Positions 21,751 to 34,367 of a stretch of DNA of 64,000 nt are shown piece after piece (position 1 is the stretch's first letter; every line of letters begins with the position of its first letter). The notes beneath the pieces were generated by a model. It saw only the letters and a list, made by a program, of their open reading frames with translations, had not been told where the DNA came from and ran no database searches. The translations under genes were made by a program, and so were the position numbers. This DNA comes from Lepraria neglecta. Taxonomy: Eukaryota; Ascomycota; Lecanoromycetes; Lecanorales; Stereocaulaceae. The DNA lies in the NCBI GenBank assembly GCA_033220425.1, contig CM065653.1, positions 1,054,001-1,118,000 on the forward strand. Direction: 5' to 3'.

Positions 21751-23420
21751 TGCATGCGATTGTGTTTCAATGTAAATTATTTGAAAATTAAACTCTTTGT
21801 TGATGGATCACGAAATTCGAGCAGTCCCAGACGCATCTTTTTATATGCTCCTACTGTTGCACCATCTCAGGTCCAAGGCGTCGTCAGCGAGTGATCACGG
21901 CTGCCATGAAGTGAGAGTTGCCTGCGATGTGGTTCTCGGCAGTTCTCGGTCATAACCCAACTCCGTTATCTATGGCGACGTGCCACATGTAAGTCAATCA
22001 TGGGGAACTTGGAGTAAGCGGTCAATGGATGAAGACATGTCGTCTAACACTTCGACTTAGCGAATCGGCCACAGGCAAACACCGGAGGTTTTAGCTTGGC
22101 AGGAGGCTCAACAACAACTCACGGGTCAAAATAAAGCCCGCAACCCCCGACCATTTAAATACTACTATACCCCTACGAAGTTTCAGATCTGGAGCTTCTG
22201 AGCAAGAATTGTCCGCAAATCAAATTGGTAGTTGCCTTGTTTGAAGAGTTGTGCTGTTCTGAAGCCAAGACAACTTTGCGTCTAAGCTCTGCGGCCCAAT
22301 CAGACTCGGCATCTAATCCTCACACGTTGATTCTTAGATGGGTTTGCGGGTTTGAATTTGAGCCACGAGGAACAGTATAAAACGGTTTGCCAAAATTTAC
22401 CCACAGGACAACAGCATTTTTGTCCCTTGTACATTCTAGACAGCCTACGACACACCCCGTTGCGTGGACGCCGCGTACGAGTCTACGGAAAATTGATTGC
22501 ATCATCTGAACGGATCTGATTGCTCAGAAGACCAACTATGTCCTACTTGGTTATCGTGGTACCTGGAGAAAGCATGGGCTACGTCTTGAAGGCCCTGCTT
22601 GATTGGTCGATTGCTACATGGCGTGGTACCAAACATCTCACAGGCAGAAATTGCTAATTCACCTGCACATTCAGTGGGGATTGAAAGGGAGTGAAGATCT
22701 ACCTAGCTGGGAATTCTGCTAAGTACAGGCGGTATGATTCGGGACAAGTCTCGTTCCTGCAGTCTCCTTCATAGTGTGCAGCTTGGAGAACTTCACGCGT
22801 CGTGGAGGCACAATAGCTTTGAGCTGACTTCATGGGGGGTTAATGGAGCGGAAATTTGTAAGTGTTATAGATCAAACTCGCTAAGCCCGTGTTGTGATCA
22901 TGTGTAAGGTAGATATGATGGCTGTAACAGATCAGCTAGGGGATTTCAGATCGAGTCTTTGAGTGTGAGCTTTACTTAGGACTTTGAAGTTGAGACTTCG
23001 GCATCTGCGCAAGCAAGAAAATCATTGTGGGTGAGATGAAAGTGGAGGGAAGATGGCAGGGGAAGGACGTCAGAACTTTTGTGATCGAATGAATGCCCAT
23101 AAATTAAACCGTTCATCCACTTGCTATGGCCAAAGCGCCCGCTCACGAAAATACACGTATGCTAAGGTATTAACCACCAAATGCCAGGACAATCCGCTTG
23201 ACATGTACCACCTGTTCCCATATAGAACGATCGCACACCCTTACCTAAACCCTGCAGATGACCAGCTAACGCCATAAAATGACGTTTGTTTTTTCAAGAC
23301 CGAGAAACAAGCCGCGAAGAGGGATATCCAGCCAACACACATGCTAGACCAACGACACCCGCAATGCATGCAAAACACCTTTTCCCCGGTTCGTGTACGT
23401 AAGACGAAATCGAAGGACGC
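21751..23420. other. Intergenic, no supported gene
   Basis: Two short frames (22505-22320 minus, 23053-23277 plus) have no recognisable features. The sequence is moderately AT-rich with no evident repeats. Confidence 0.5.
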
Positions 23421-24979
23421 TTAACCCCAAACGGATGCTTGAAGAGATGACTTGTTGCCCCAAACGCCGCTGCCGCTGCCCCATGCGCCCATACCGGAGT
23501 CTTTGTTCCCACTTGAAGGGTTAGGGTTGGAATTGGAAGACGTAGATCGTTCGTTTGCGTTCGAATTAGCATTCAAACTATCGTTAGGAGAGAAACCATA
23601 GCCTAGAGGAGATGGAGAGGGAGCCTTGGTGACGGCCGGATTGGACGTCTGGCTGTGAGCGGGTCGAGTGCCAATGGGAGCAACACCCGGAGCCGAAGTC
23701 TTCCCTTGACGAGGAGGCGAACCACCTGGAGAGGAGGTCGAGGTCCGGCTTGACTGCTGAGCAGCGCTCTCGAAAAGGCTGAAGTTCTGACTTGGCGGGT
23801 TGGACGCTGGAGAATCATTGCTGTCGGCACGCGACCTTTGCTGCTGTGGGTTTGGCGAAGGTCCTTTCTGAGCAGAGTCGTTTGCGTTTAGCTGGCCGCC
23901 AGCTTCAGCAATGGTGGATTGTGCCTGGCTCTGGCCCATCTGGTACGCGTCATAAACCCGCGGAGAGGGTCCTCTACCACCAGCGCTTGTATTGCCAGAG
24001 GTTGGGTTAGACGGACGAGGCGTGTGGCTTTCATCACCGAAGTTGCCGCCTTCGTAGTATGGACTACTCTCGTTTCCGTACAGCGCTCGGTGCTGGCGAG
24101 CGATGAGCTCTCGGCGATCTTCCTCGTTCATCGTGTTAGGGCTTATTGCGCGGTCGGATTTTCCATGTGTAGAAACATCTGAGAGGACACCTGCTCGTCA
24201 GTCAAACGACTTTGTGTCGCAGAAGGAGCAAACTCACTCCTGTTGTACTGCTGCTCTTGATGGTAATTGCGAAGTTCACGCTCACGTTGCGCAGCCATGC
24301 GCCGCTTCGCTTGCAACATCTGCTCGGCTTCATTTGGCCTTGGTTGGTGTCGCTGGTTCGCATAGAAACTCTGGAGGTTAGAGCCAGACTGCGGGCGTAG
24401 CTGTTCATAATCGCTAATGGAGTGTCGCTGGCCCATGCCACCCATCCGAGGGTCTGGAAGCTGGTTGTCAGCGACTTTGAAGTATCTAGAGGGTGATGCT
24501 GTATTCGTACCGAAGTCGGAGAACGGTCGCGGCCCTCCTATCGCCGGTAGGGAATCTCGCCTTGAGACCGGTGGGGTGAATAGCTTGCCGCCCTTGTTTA
24601 TATTTTCGACTGCACGATCGACCTCTGCAGATATGTCAGCAGAGGCCAGTTGCAGTGGTTGGTCTCAAAGGGAAAATCTCTGTGCAGAGGACTATCTTGA
24701 GCAGACCAAGAGCCAGCCGTACACAAGAAGTATGTCGCGAGCTTCCTGCCATCTTTGAGGAACCGGATACGCACCTTCTATTTGGGTATCAAAAGCAGCG
24801 GCATCCTCGTGTTGCATGGCAGAACTCGTCCCTGCATATCCATCAAACCATGCTCTTGACTCTAGCACATTTGCACTGATCATACCGGAGCGTGAGGGTG
24901 GTGGTGGTTGGTCCCATGAGGTCTGCCTGGCGGGTATCTGCCATGATTGTGCTTCATAGTAGGACATGACGGCTGTCAT
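23421..24979 (-). CDS. Conserved-looking disordered fungal protein
   Basis: Four exons (24979-24775, 24624-24511, 24453-24238, 24190-23421) join without a stop to give 434 aa; Met5 (24967) is an alternative start. Function unknown. The N-terminus has SWDQPPPPSRSG. A short helical region at about 65-80 (VDRAVENINKGGKLFTPP) precedes a basic helix (NEAEQMLQAKRRMAAQRERE, then LRNYHQEQQYNR). Another helix (EEDRRELIARQHRALYG) follows, and then a long Ser/Pro/Asn/Gln-rich tail ending in Trp-Gly repeats (GMGAWGSGSGVWGNKSSLQA, then SVWG). I have an impression of conserved ascomycete proteins with this layout, possibly RNA-associated, but cannot name the family. A 17-base G run precedes the gene (25014-25030). 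Confidence 0.75.
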
Positions 24980-26436
24980 AGAACGTTTCCCTCAAAATGT
25001 CTCAAACGGGCCCGGGGGGGGGGGGGGGGGTATGTCTGGCCCAGGGAACGAAGCGGAGGCTATATGTACAAGAGACCGGATTAGCATGAGTACGAGTCAG
25101 ATTCTCCATGTCGACCTTCTGGACCTTCCGTTCCTATCTGATTATATGTATCACATTTGCAGGCCGAGGCTTTTTGATTTTGCAAAATGCTGGCAGAAGA
25201 TTTCTCGGTCTTGGCAAAATATTGATTTTGACTTACAGATGGCAAGCACAGCCTGCTTCCTCAACTGCTCTGTGTGATGCTAGAGAAATGGCACCAGAGT
25301 TAACGGCGAAGGGAGGGAAGAAGAAAAAGAAAACATAAGGAGGGTTGCCCGCTCTGGTGGAGCCGTTAGAAAGTTTAGATGAGAGTAGCCGGGGGATGGG
25401 AGATTACCTGAACGCTTGTTTCGGCTCCACAGACCGGTGGGGAAAAGCTCTAGTAGCAGCGAATTGACTTCTTCAAGCGCGGTCTGGTCTGGGCTTTAGC
25501 AGGGAGCTATATGGTACTTTCATTATCTCCTATACAATCTTAATCTGATGCGACCAATTTCGCTCACACGGGCAGGTCATATCCCATTTGATGCGAATAT
25601 AAGAAGCTCGATTCTCTATCTGCATGAGTGGCCATGGAGATCTGCGCATGTCAAGAAACACTTGGACCATCCCTCGAGCACGTCGCCACCATGAGATTGG
25701 ACACGGACGCGATCGCCTTTTTCGAACTCTCACGTCGTGATCGTCATCCATACAACGTGCGTAACAAAGCTTCCAGAAATCGACCTGGGCCGGGAAAAAC
25801 GACCCCCACCAACCACTAACGTAATACTGCCGAAGCCAACATCATCCTGCAGCTATCCCGCCCAGCCCGCGTGACACCCATCTCGAGGATCGCTTCTACC
25901 GTTCCGATTCGACGACCTGAGGCTTTTCTACCTGGGTGTTCCACAGATCTGCCCGTTGTCATACATGCGCGGCGCGCCTCATGCACAGCTGTGGTGGCCA
26001 ACCATCAATTCCCCTGCCATTGGAAGTACATAACTTGGTAGTTATCGTCCATAGTTGGTATTCGTGACTCGATACTGCCACCATTATCGAAGGATGTCAA
26101 GCCGGCGCAAGCTTTACCCTTTCTGCCTCTTTCAGCCGATATACGAAAACGAACACTGGTTTCAGACCTGCAGCCTTCTCAGATCCTACTCCTACAAAGG
26201 CAACTCCTATGTTGTCTATTTCCTGTGTTGTCTCTTTGGAGCACAATTTCCTGACCAGAAGAGATGCTTTGCTGAATTTTACCTTCTTGCCCTCTGGGCG
26301 ACTCAAGACGCCCTCTCTAGTAGAAGCTTACTGCTGCAATTATGTGGCGAGAGCTGAATGGCTTTGCGACCATGGACATGAGGTTTTTCGCTTTTACGCA
26401 TGCTTACAGTGACTTCTAGGGTGTTCTATACTCAAG
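24980..26436. other. Intergenic, with a G17 homopolymer
   Basis: Seventeen consecutive G residues lie at 25014-25030, about 35 bp from the start of the disordered-protein gene. The remainder holds short overlapping frames on both strands (for example 26097-26306 minus, 26055-26357 plus) without domains. Confidence 0.5.
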
Positions 26437-26901
26437 GTATCAACTGACGCTAACGCTCTTGATGGTTACCCAATTAATTAACTTCTTAGCGGTTTAGGTG
26501 GTTGGTTTACCTTTTTGACCCTCGTAGTTGGACCGGTTTAAGGTCTTAATGGTCCCGGTTTAGTCCGTTCCGTTTAACTTATATAGTGTGGTCTAAACCG
26601 CCAAGACTTAGGGTACATTTTTATATATATATTAGGTTAGCATATTACCCAAAACGGCTAGTAGCCCTAGCCCTATACCCGGGTTCTACCCGCAGAAATC
26701 TAAGCCTGAGTAGAAATCAGCGACTTTAAGTCTTCAAGGAAACTCGTACCGAGCTCCAGCCTTTGGACCATCGAGGACCATTAAAAACCGTTAGTAACTA
26801 CTGATTTTAATGGTTTAGGTGGTTTGACTTTCAAACCAGACCACCTAACCACTAAAACATCGTAGTTGGACCGGTTTACGTCTGAAACCAGCTCATTCAA
26901 A
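26437..26901. repeat. Older repeat carrying two direct copies, flanking the hAT element
   Basis: GGTTTAGGTGGTT-type sequence and an 18-bp block (CGTAGTTGGACCGGTTTA) occur twice: 26491-26540 and 26812-26878. The intervening DNA is rich in GGTTTA/TAAACC words in both orientations. The hAT element inserted immediately to the right of this repeat. I cannot assign it to a class. Confidence 0.6.
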
Positions 26902-26909
26902 CCACCAAC

Positions 26910-29189
26910 TAGGGGTGGAAAAATGAAAAAATCGATTAATTCAATAATCGATTATATGGCGATTATAATCGATTAATTCAATGTGAAATAATCACGCTAC
27001 TGAATGCAGAGCTCCTATTGGTCCAAATATCTCAGGGTCTTGGTGTTTTAGCGCTGCTGCACCACCCTATCACTGCCCACTCGTTATTCAGTCTCCTCTT
27101 ACTCCGTCTCCATCCTCGCCTCTATTATAGCAAGCGCATCTTCTTCCCACTCAATAAGCTCGTTATCTGACAACTTATCGAGCCCCCATTGCCGCTGCTT
27201 TGCTACCCTATCCAACGCCTTCTGATTCATATATATATAGATACTCTCATTGCTCCGCTCCACCCCTGTACTTGCCCTGAACTTGTCAATAATATAGTTC
27301 ATAGCGGAGAAGGCCCGTTCGCATAGTACTGAGTTGAAAGGCGTTGAAAAAATCCGTACCGCAAAGCCGGCAAGGATAGGAGAACTCGGCCTCAGGTATT
27401 GCCAGAAGGTCTTAGGCGACTCCACAAGACGTAGCTCCCATAGGATCGACGCAGACATCCTATTAAAAGCTCCTTCCTTCTGTTGAAACGCGAAATAATC
27501 CTATAAGACATCTACCCACGTCTCATCGTTCACCGCAAGGTGGCGCCTCATAAAATCGTGTACCTTAGTCTGAATCGCTGGCGTATTTGCTGGATCAAGC
27601 GCATAAGCCACCCAATGAATATCGGTCGTCTGTTAGTGGTAAAGCTCTGCGAAGATACCAGTTGGAGACACTATTAGCTGGAGATGAGGGTATCTTCCAC
27701 TCTCATATAATTGCGTTAGAGAACTCTACATATTCAGCCATCTCTTAGTGACGTGGCCCAGATAGGAGCCGTCGGATTCGGACGATTTCTGGGCCTCGTG
27801 TAATAGCCTGAGTATCTCTTCTAAGTCTTCGACGCAGTTCCAGAAGTCGCGTTAAACGAGGAGGTAAGTAAGCGACTGTTTTTTGAAATTGCGGAGGTTT
27901 GCTCGTAGATCGCTGGCATATAATCTGAGGGCGTCTCTAGACCGTTGTAGGCTATGCAATAGACCGTACTGAGTTCCCCATCGGGTAATCACAGATAGAA
28001 TAAGTGCTAATTACTTGCCATCATATTGATAAGCTTGCCAGTAGCGAAGGATCCCTAGCTAGAGACGCGAGTATGAGAAGGCTGCAATAACAGCCTATAC
28101 ACTCTTGAGGATATTCGTATAGTAGGGAAGCTCAAGGATTTTCTTAATTAGTAGCTGAATTCCGTGTGAGTCGCATAGGATGAAGAATGTATATAAAAAC
28201 CGAGGATCTGTAGCCATAAGGTGATGGAGACGTCTCATAGTTAAGCAGGTATCGGTAGCAAGGCTATTAACTCTTGCTAAATCGCCGTTGCAAGCATCGA
28301 TAATTTCAGGTACAATCAACGTCTTTATGAATTCGGCTGATTGGCTGTTATCCTGAGTATAGAAATTTCTAAGAAATATAGCTCCATAGGCAGGCAGATT
28401 AACTAAAAGGTTGGCTATTCGGCGACGCGCCTTATCGTCTGATTCGTCGCAGGTAAAGTTCATCCATTAGCAATCTGACAGTAGTATTTTAACCTTTGCT
28501 TGACATTCTGCATAGCAGGCTAGAAGTAGCTCGCTAGCAACCTTATGGCGGTCAGGGATCTTGTATGCAGTGTTCAGATTATGGGCGAAATCCCACATAT
28601 GAGGCTTCTTGAATTTGTCAAATGTTCCGAATGGCAGGCCTCCAGCAAAGAGTGCTAAGGCTAGCTTTTTATCTAGTCGTACTTGTTCTCCAGGGCCGAT
28701 TCGATACGTATAAGACTCAATTGGCCCCGCTGGCAAGCCACCGTTCTTCTCATGAGATCGGTAGATAGCTTACTCAGTACTTTTTCAAATGGGCGTCCAT
28801 TTTTCCCGCCTGCCCTGCAGACTATCGTCTGCAATAGTTACACTTGACTTGGTCTTGCTTATATAACCCCTGGCCGACTTTTTCATAGTGCGCCCATACT
28901 AATGACTTGTCTCGTGGCATTACTAGAGAAGTAGGCAGGTAGGAAGGCAGGTAGAGAGGCAGGAAGGGAGGTAGGTAGATCGGCAGGTATATAAATATGG
29001 GAGATCTAAGCGGGTATCAGTGGCAGTAATATAGGGCAGTGGAGTTCATACAGCGACGGTGGCGATGCGTACAGGCGACAGCGAAAATATGTATATATAG
29101 GCGACAGCGAGTCTACATATAAAATATAGGTAAGGGGTAGTGATTAAAATCGATTAATATTTGAAAAAATCGATTTTTTCCCACCCCTA
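26910..29189 (-). mobile_element. Inactive hAT-family DNA transposon with TIRs and 8-bp target duplication
   Basis: The left end TAGGGGTGGAAAAA and the right end, complement TAGGGGTGGGAAAAAA, form terminal inverted repeats. Just inside are AATCGATTAAT motifs, also inverted. The flanks are an 8-bp target duplication with one mismatch, CCACCAAC (26902-26909) and CCATCAAC (29190-29197), the size expected for hAT. The 2,280-bp interior holds a broken transposase on the minus strand. Near the 5' end of that gene lies a GGCAGGTA-type tandem tract (about 28931-28985). Confidence 0.88.
27099..28920 (-). pseudogene. hAT transposase, broken
   Basis: The start is probably at 28920, where a BED-type zinc finger can be read (SLVWAHYEKVGQGLYK, then KCNYC, then MDAHLKKY) with an in-frame TAG and TGA. 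Further pieces are 28736-28467 (LALFAGGLPFGTFDKFKKPH), 28463-28095 (a core segment with RNFYTQDNSQSAEFIKTLIV and FILCDSHGIQLLIKKILE) and 27458-27099. The last piece carries the hAT C-terminal dimerisation region (FWQYLRPSSPILAGFAVRIF, then STPFNSVLCERAFSAMNYII). The interval 28090-27460 has several stops and frame changes. The order of domains is right for a hAT transposase, so this is a single decayed gene, not a mixture. Confidence 0.85.
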
Positions 29190-29673
29190 CCATCAACAGC
29201 CTTGACTGACGCCAATCGAGGGCCCCAAGCGTCACCAAGGAGCTGTGGTTTACACTCCTCGAGGGAAAGACTTTCTATACCTTCACTTGGAAAACTTTGC
29301 CGGTGTCTGCGTCAATGGGCGGGACATGTCGTGGAAAAGAGCTCCCTCTGCATGCCTCGTTCTTTGAGCCTCCTGAGAGGCAGCAGATAATAGTGTTGAA
29401 CGTATGTCTGATTCGTCTGTACATGAACATCTGACGAACGTAGCATCTTATGACATACATAAGATCATGGAAGACTGTTCGGAGCAACTGCAATTGGATC
29501 GGACAGCGAAATATGTGACGTTAACTTTTCCCACTATTCCCAAATCCCTTGCCCCGCCTTCCAACCCCGAAACATTTCTTATCATCCAACTCACCACAGT
29601 CAAACCTCCGATACACAGCAAAGCTCATCAGAATACCAATTCCTATCCCATACATAACCGGAAACCAATCACA

Positions 29674-30412
29674 ATGGTCAAAGCAGGTAAGCTCCTACTG
29701 CAGGTACAACGGGCTTGAGCAAGTTTGAGCAAATTGGCGCAGGCTATCTATCACTATCTGTCACGCCGTTGCAAAGGCTTGCCTGCTCTGGGAGACACAT
29801 GAACGGCCTCCATCTGCTCTCTATCCACTACACCCACAACACCAGACTTTCCACTCATCATCCGTCACCTTCCGCTCCTCCCCCACTCCAACCTCCGATA
29901 TCGCTCTCCACCCCCTCAAAGCTTAACAGAACCAACAGCTAACGCCCTTCCTCACAACAGTCGCAGTCCTCCGCGGTGACTCCACCGTCGGCGGCACCGT
30001 AACCTTCGAACAATCCTCCGAATCCTACCCCACCACAATCTCTTACGACATCAAAGGCTCCGACGCCTCCGCCGAGCGCGGCATGCACGTCCATCAATTC
30101 GGTGACAACACCAACGGCTGCACCTCCGCCGGTCCCCATTTCAACCCCTTCTCCAAAACCCACGGCGCCCCTGACGATTCCGAGCGTCATGTTGGTGATC
30201 TTGGGAACTTCAAGACTGATGGGCAGGGTAATGCTAAGGGAAGCATTACTGATAATTTGATTAAGCTGATTGGGCCGGAGAGTGTGTTGGGAAGGACTAT
30301 TGTGGTGCATGCTGGTACTGATGATTTGGGTAAGGGCGGGCATGAGCAGAGTAAGACTACGGGGAATGCAGGGGGGAGACCGGCTTGTGGTGTTATTGGG
30401 ATTGCTCAGTAG
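29674..30412 (+). CDS. SOD1: Cytosolic Cu/Zn superoxide dismutase
   Basis: A 13-bp first exon (29674-29686, encoding MVKA plus one base) is followed by a 274-bp intron and exon 29961-30412, giving exactly the usual 154 aa. The enzyme converts superoxide to oxygen and hydrogen peroxide in the cytosol. Copper ligands His47, His49, His64 and His121, zinc ligands His64, His72, His81 and Asp84, the Cys58-Cys147 disulfide pair and Arg144 are all present. The signature [20 protein letters not shown] and the C-terminal [16 protein letters not shown] are intact. The tiny first exon with a long intron follows the layout seen in many ascomycete SOD1 genes. The gene converges on the Tudor-SN gene, with about 270 bp between stops. 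Confidence 0.97.
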
Positions 30413-30683
30413 AGTAGTACCCAGTACGCTCTAAGGAGGCGATATAGAGGTACCACGAACGTGGGAGCTTTAAAAATGTACGCTGGTAGAATGACGAATG
30501 GAAACGAGATGATGTAGCAATAGACAAAATGAAAGCACATACATCTGAAACATTCTCGATTTGATGTATGCGTTGCTTCAACTAATTTGCTCTTTTCCAA
30601 ATCTGAATATAGACCACCACACTCCGCTCCATTCTTTCATGCTCTGCTCTTCCAATCACTCTCCATCCTCCCAGGGTCCCTTC

Positions 30684-33452
30684 CTAATCCTCAGTAATAT
30701 CCCCAAACTCCCACATCCCCTTATGCTCTTTCCTCGCTTCATCCTCCCTCTTCGTCAACCTTTCAAGCACCTTGACCCTCCCCTTCTCCCACCCCTTAAG
30801 CTGTCTCCTAACTATCGCCCACCCCTCAGTCACAATCTCAGAATTAATACTAGCCTCCTCCCCGCCCTCTGCCTCGGCATCAAACAGCGTAATCCACAAC
30901 GTTCCATCTTTCTCTTCGGCATCCACACTCGCTACCAGTTGCTTATTGGCTGTAATGTCCTCCACGAAACGGCACGAATCAGCTAAGTAGTTCGACATGC
31001 TAGGGAATTGCAGAAAGGAAAACGCGGCGTCGATGGCTTGGGCTTTCAGTTTCTGGGTCGAGAATTGAGGTTGGGTCATTGGGCGGAGGTCGCTCCAGGG
31101 GAGGGTCTCGCTGTTACCGTAGTCGATGAAGAGGACGTCTGCTTTCTTGTTGTCGCGGTCATTACGTCGAATACGCGCACGGTACCATTCGCCATCAGCG
31201 GAGAAGCGGGCTGCGACTAGATCACCTGCTTTTGGTGCGGCTTGGAGGGATTTTTCGGAGCTGGGTGGCGAGCGGTGGTGTTTGGCGAAACTGGCCATGA
31301 GTTCTGTGAGGGCGCCGGAGGTAGAGGTGCCAACCATCTGGAGTTTTAGGTGGCCGGTGGCTGGATCGATGTGGGTGACCATTACGTCGCGGTAGTCTTT
31401 CTTCGCAGGTGGGGCGGTTGAGTCGCTGGCGCCGTTGCTGGAAGGTTCATTGAGGGTGAGGTCTTCCACGCCATCGGTTATGGATGGGTCGTAGTCGTAC
31501 CACATGCCTTTCTTGGCCGTTTTCGCCTTTTCCTCGGCGGCGAAGAGTTCTGTAGCGTGTCCAGATTGTTCGGCGGAGTAAGCGTGCACACTGGCGAGAC
31601 CTTCTTCGAGTAGTAGCTTTGCAAAGTTCTCACGGTTGATGTAGAGGGTGCCAATGAAGCCGCCGACTTTGTCTGTAGCTTCAACATCGATCTCAACATC
31701 TCGTTGCATGCAGCGGCGGGTAGCGAAGTCGTGCGCTTCTTGGCCGAAGGGTTCTGACTTATCAGTCGCACTGCGGGCGGAGCGTGGTGTACGGACACAG
31801 GAGAGGACGAAGGTGAGTTTCGCATTTTCTCGAGGTATGAGGACGGTGAATCGAGAGCCCCCTTTAACGAAGTCGACGATTGCTGGTATCTTCTTCTGTC
31901 GTTGGAGGACGGATGATTGAACTTTAGCCTTTTGAACATTCTCTGAGTAGTCTTGATAGGTTTTGGCGGCTGGGGGTTTGGGCGACCACATCCCTTCCTC
32001 GTCCTTCTGAGCAGCTTCTTCTGCAGCTAGGAGTTCGTCGTAGGCTGGACTCCGATCACCTGCTTAAAGATAAGTAGCATGCTTTAATGGTATAGCATTG
32101 GGACTTACCGTCATCTCTTCGATGCCGAATGACAGAAGCATAGCCGGCTTCGACTAGCTGTAGCGCAACGTTCTTATTATTGACCAGAATGGTGACCACG
32201 TCGCGCTCCTCGAAGCCTTCACTTGCCATTTTCTTGCCATCCGTCGTTACTCGAACATGCTTACCGATTAGCTTCTTCCGCAGGAACTCTTTTGCGTCTG
32301 CTTGAAATGGCGATTGCTTGGGGTCTGTAGGCTTTGGTTGCCGAATGCTGCTCAATTGTACTCTCTTCTCTTCGCCTGATTTGCCTCTCAAGTAGACAGT
32401 ATCCGCAGCTTGCACACGACTAACGATTGCGTCCGTTTCAGCAGCCATCGGCTTAGTTGTTGCAGTACCTTGGAATACCCCAAGACTCTTGTCTTTTGCT
32501 TTCTTCTCAGCTTGTCGAAGTTCAGACATTTGGCCACCAAGCATCGTTGAATGAAAGTCTGTACACCGTGCTAAGCCAGCCTCGAGGATATATTTTGCGA
32601 TGGTTCCATTCGGATGTATGACTGCGCAGACAAGTTGATTTTGTGGACTGGCTCCTAGAACTTCAATCTTCACCTTGCGATTCAACATTCGCTCCTCCAT
32701 CCATTGATGAGCTTCGGTACCGAATGGCTCGGCAGGTATTTCTTTGCCATCAGTTGTGTTTGTACGCTTAGTCGATGGCGCTCGTATGCCTGCAACAAGG
32801 ACCATTGTTTGAACATGCTTGGTCTGGGAAAGCTGTAGCCGTGCAATCATTCGGTCACCACTGAAGACACGCTCAATAGTAGCTTCTATAGGCTTGCCTT
32901 TCCACTGTTCCACGAAAGCTTTTGGGTCTTGCAATTCATACGAGTTCTCTATCTTGCCTCTTGTAGAGCCCCATATTCCTTTCGAGCTGGATTTGGCGTT
33001 GCCTTGTTCGGTTTCTAGCTTCTCCAAAAGCTTCTTTGACTCATCAGAGTCATCTTTGCGGCCAGCATCGTCCCTTAACTTCACTAACCCTTCCGCTACC
33101 GAGTCGTCTGGAAATGATCCTCCGCTTCTGAGAAAGACAGTCCCGTAATCTCGCTTTACTCCAGTAGGTATGGTGTACAATATTTTGAACTGTACAGTCT
33201 TACCAATCAAGTGCTCACGAAGGTATTCTCTGGATGCCCATGCAAATGGCTGGAAGATTAAATTCATCAGCGTACTTTTTCAATCGTCTTAGAGGTGTGT
33301 TGACGGACCTCGTCCCCTTCTCTTCGTAATCTGGGTGCGCTGACAAAAGCAAGACTCAACATCCTTTCTTGACTAGGAGCATTGAGGCTGGCCAGGACCA
33401 AGGTGTCTCCGGAAAGGACGCTTTTAACTTTGCCCTGGCTGAGTGCTTGCAT
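30684..33452 (-). CDS. Tudor-SN (staphylococcal nuclease domain protein, SND1-type)
   Basis: Exons 33452-33309, 33249-32109 and 32059-30684 join in frame to 886 aa, the usual size. It starts MQALSQGKVKSVLSGDTLVL, the first of several staphylococcal-nuclease-like (OB-fold) repeats, each with the family pattern (for example QTMVLVAGIRAPSTK and DTVYLRGKSGEEKRVQLSSI). The Tudor domain lies near residues 670-730 (AGDLVAARFSADGEWYRARI, then LFIDYGNSETLPWSDLR), and a partial nuclease repeat closes the protein. Tudor-SN proteins bind RNA and methylarginine ligands and act in RNA processing, stress granules and transcript stability. An in-frame Met upstream (33578) is preceded by a non-homologous stretch, so I start at 33452. 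Confidence 0.94.
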
Positions 33453-34367
33453 TTTCGCTAGCGTACTATGAAAGCTCCCTTGCTGAAATGAGCTATAGTG
33501 CAGTTGACTATCATTGGCCAACGTTAGTCGACAGAATACTAATAGACGAAAACAGACGTACACAAAACTCGAGGACATAGTACGAAGTGCTTTTAGCGGT
33601 AAACTTGATCATTGTCTAGGAGAGCTCAAGATACACAAGAAGACCCATCTTTCTCTTTTGTTATGCAGGAGGGGAGCGGGAATTGAGCAACAAGTCGTGG
33701 AGCACGCGAGGCCTAGGACGTATTTACTGACCAAAGGAAGCCGATAGCCTCGTACCAAATCCTACCCAAGAGTATAATACCAATTGGCAGTAATGCTGAT
33801 GCTATAGCGCTGTAATGCGGGGGGTAACTATGCAGGAGAATGTCTGTTAACAGCCGCTGGTACACAAACATGGCCAAATTTGTGGGGAGATTGTTAGCGG
33901 CACCGGTTGTGGCGCCGTGCAGGGCAGCCACAATGATCGACCGCTCCCATCTTCCCCTGTTCTACATCCACTCCATCACTCTCCTCTGGCTTCGAGTGCT
34001 ATGGCTGGTTCTTCAGCATGTGGTATTTGAAGAACGGCCGTGTTTGGCTCCAGTACCATGCCGCAGGCATCGGGATCTCCGGGCTCGCAATTCGTGTCCC
34101 AAGTGACCAGCACATGAGAAGCTGAAAGGGGTCATTTCATTTATTGCTGTTCATCAACTTCGATCAGCACTAGACTGCTACATCCTCAGAGCTTGGCTAA
34201 AAGAACTGGAACTTCCGTTCAACCTTGGGGCTACTCGTCTGGGACTTGCCTCTTATGGTTCGATGTTCTCTTATCGTACTGCGGGGTATCGTTAGAGCAT
34301 GATATCTTTAGTCTCTGTGGTTATATTTGAGATCTGCTGTGTGGAGTCGCTATAAGATACATCTGTC
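33453..34367. other. Intergenic, no supported gene
   Basis: Short frames at 33931-33713 (minus) and 33840-34106 (plus) overlap each other and show no domain. The right part is the promoter of the isochorismatase-family gene. Confidence 0.45.
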
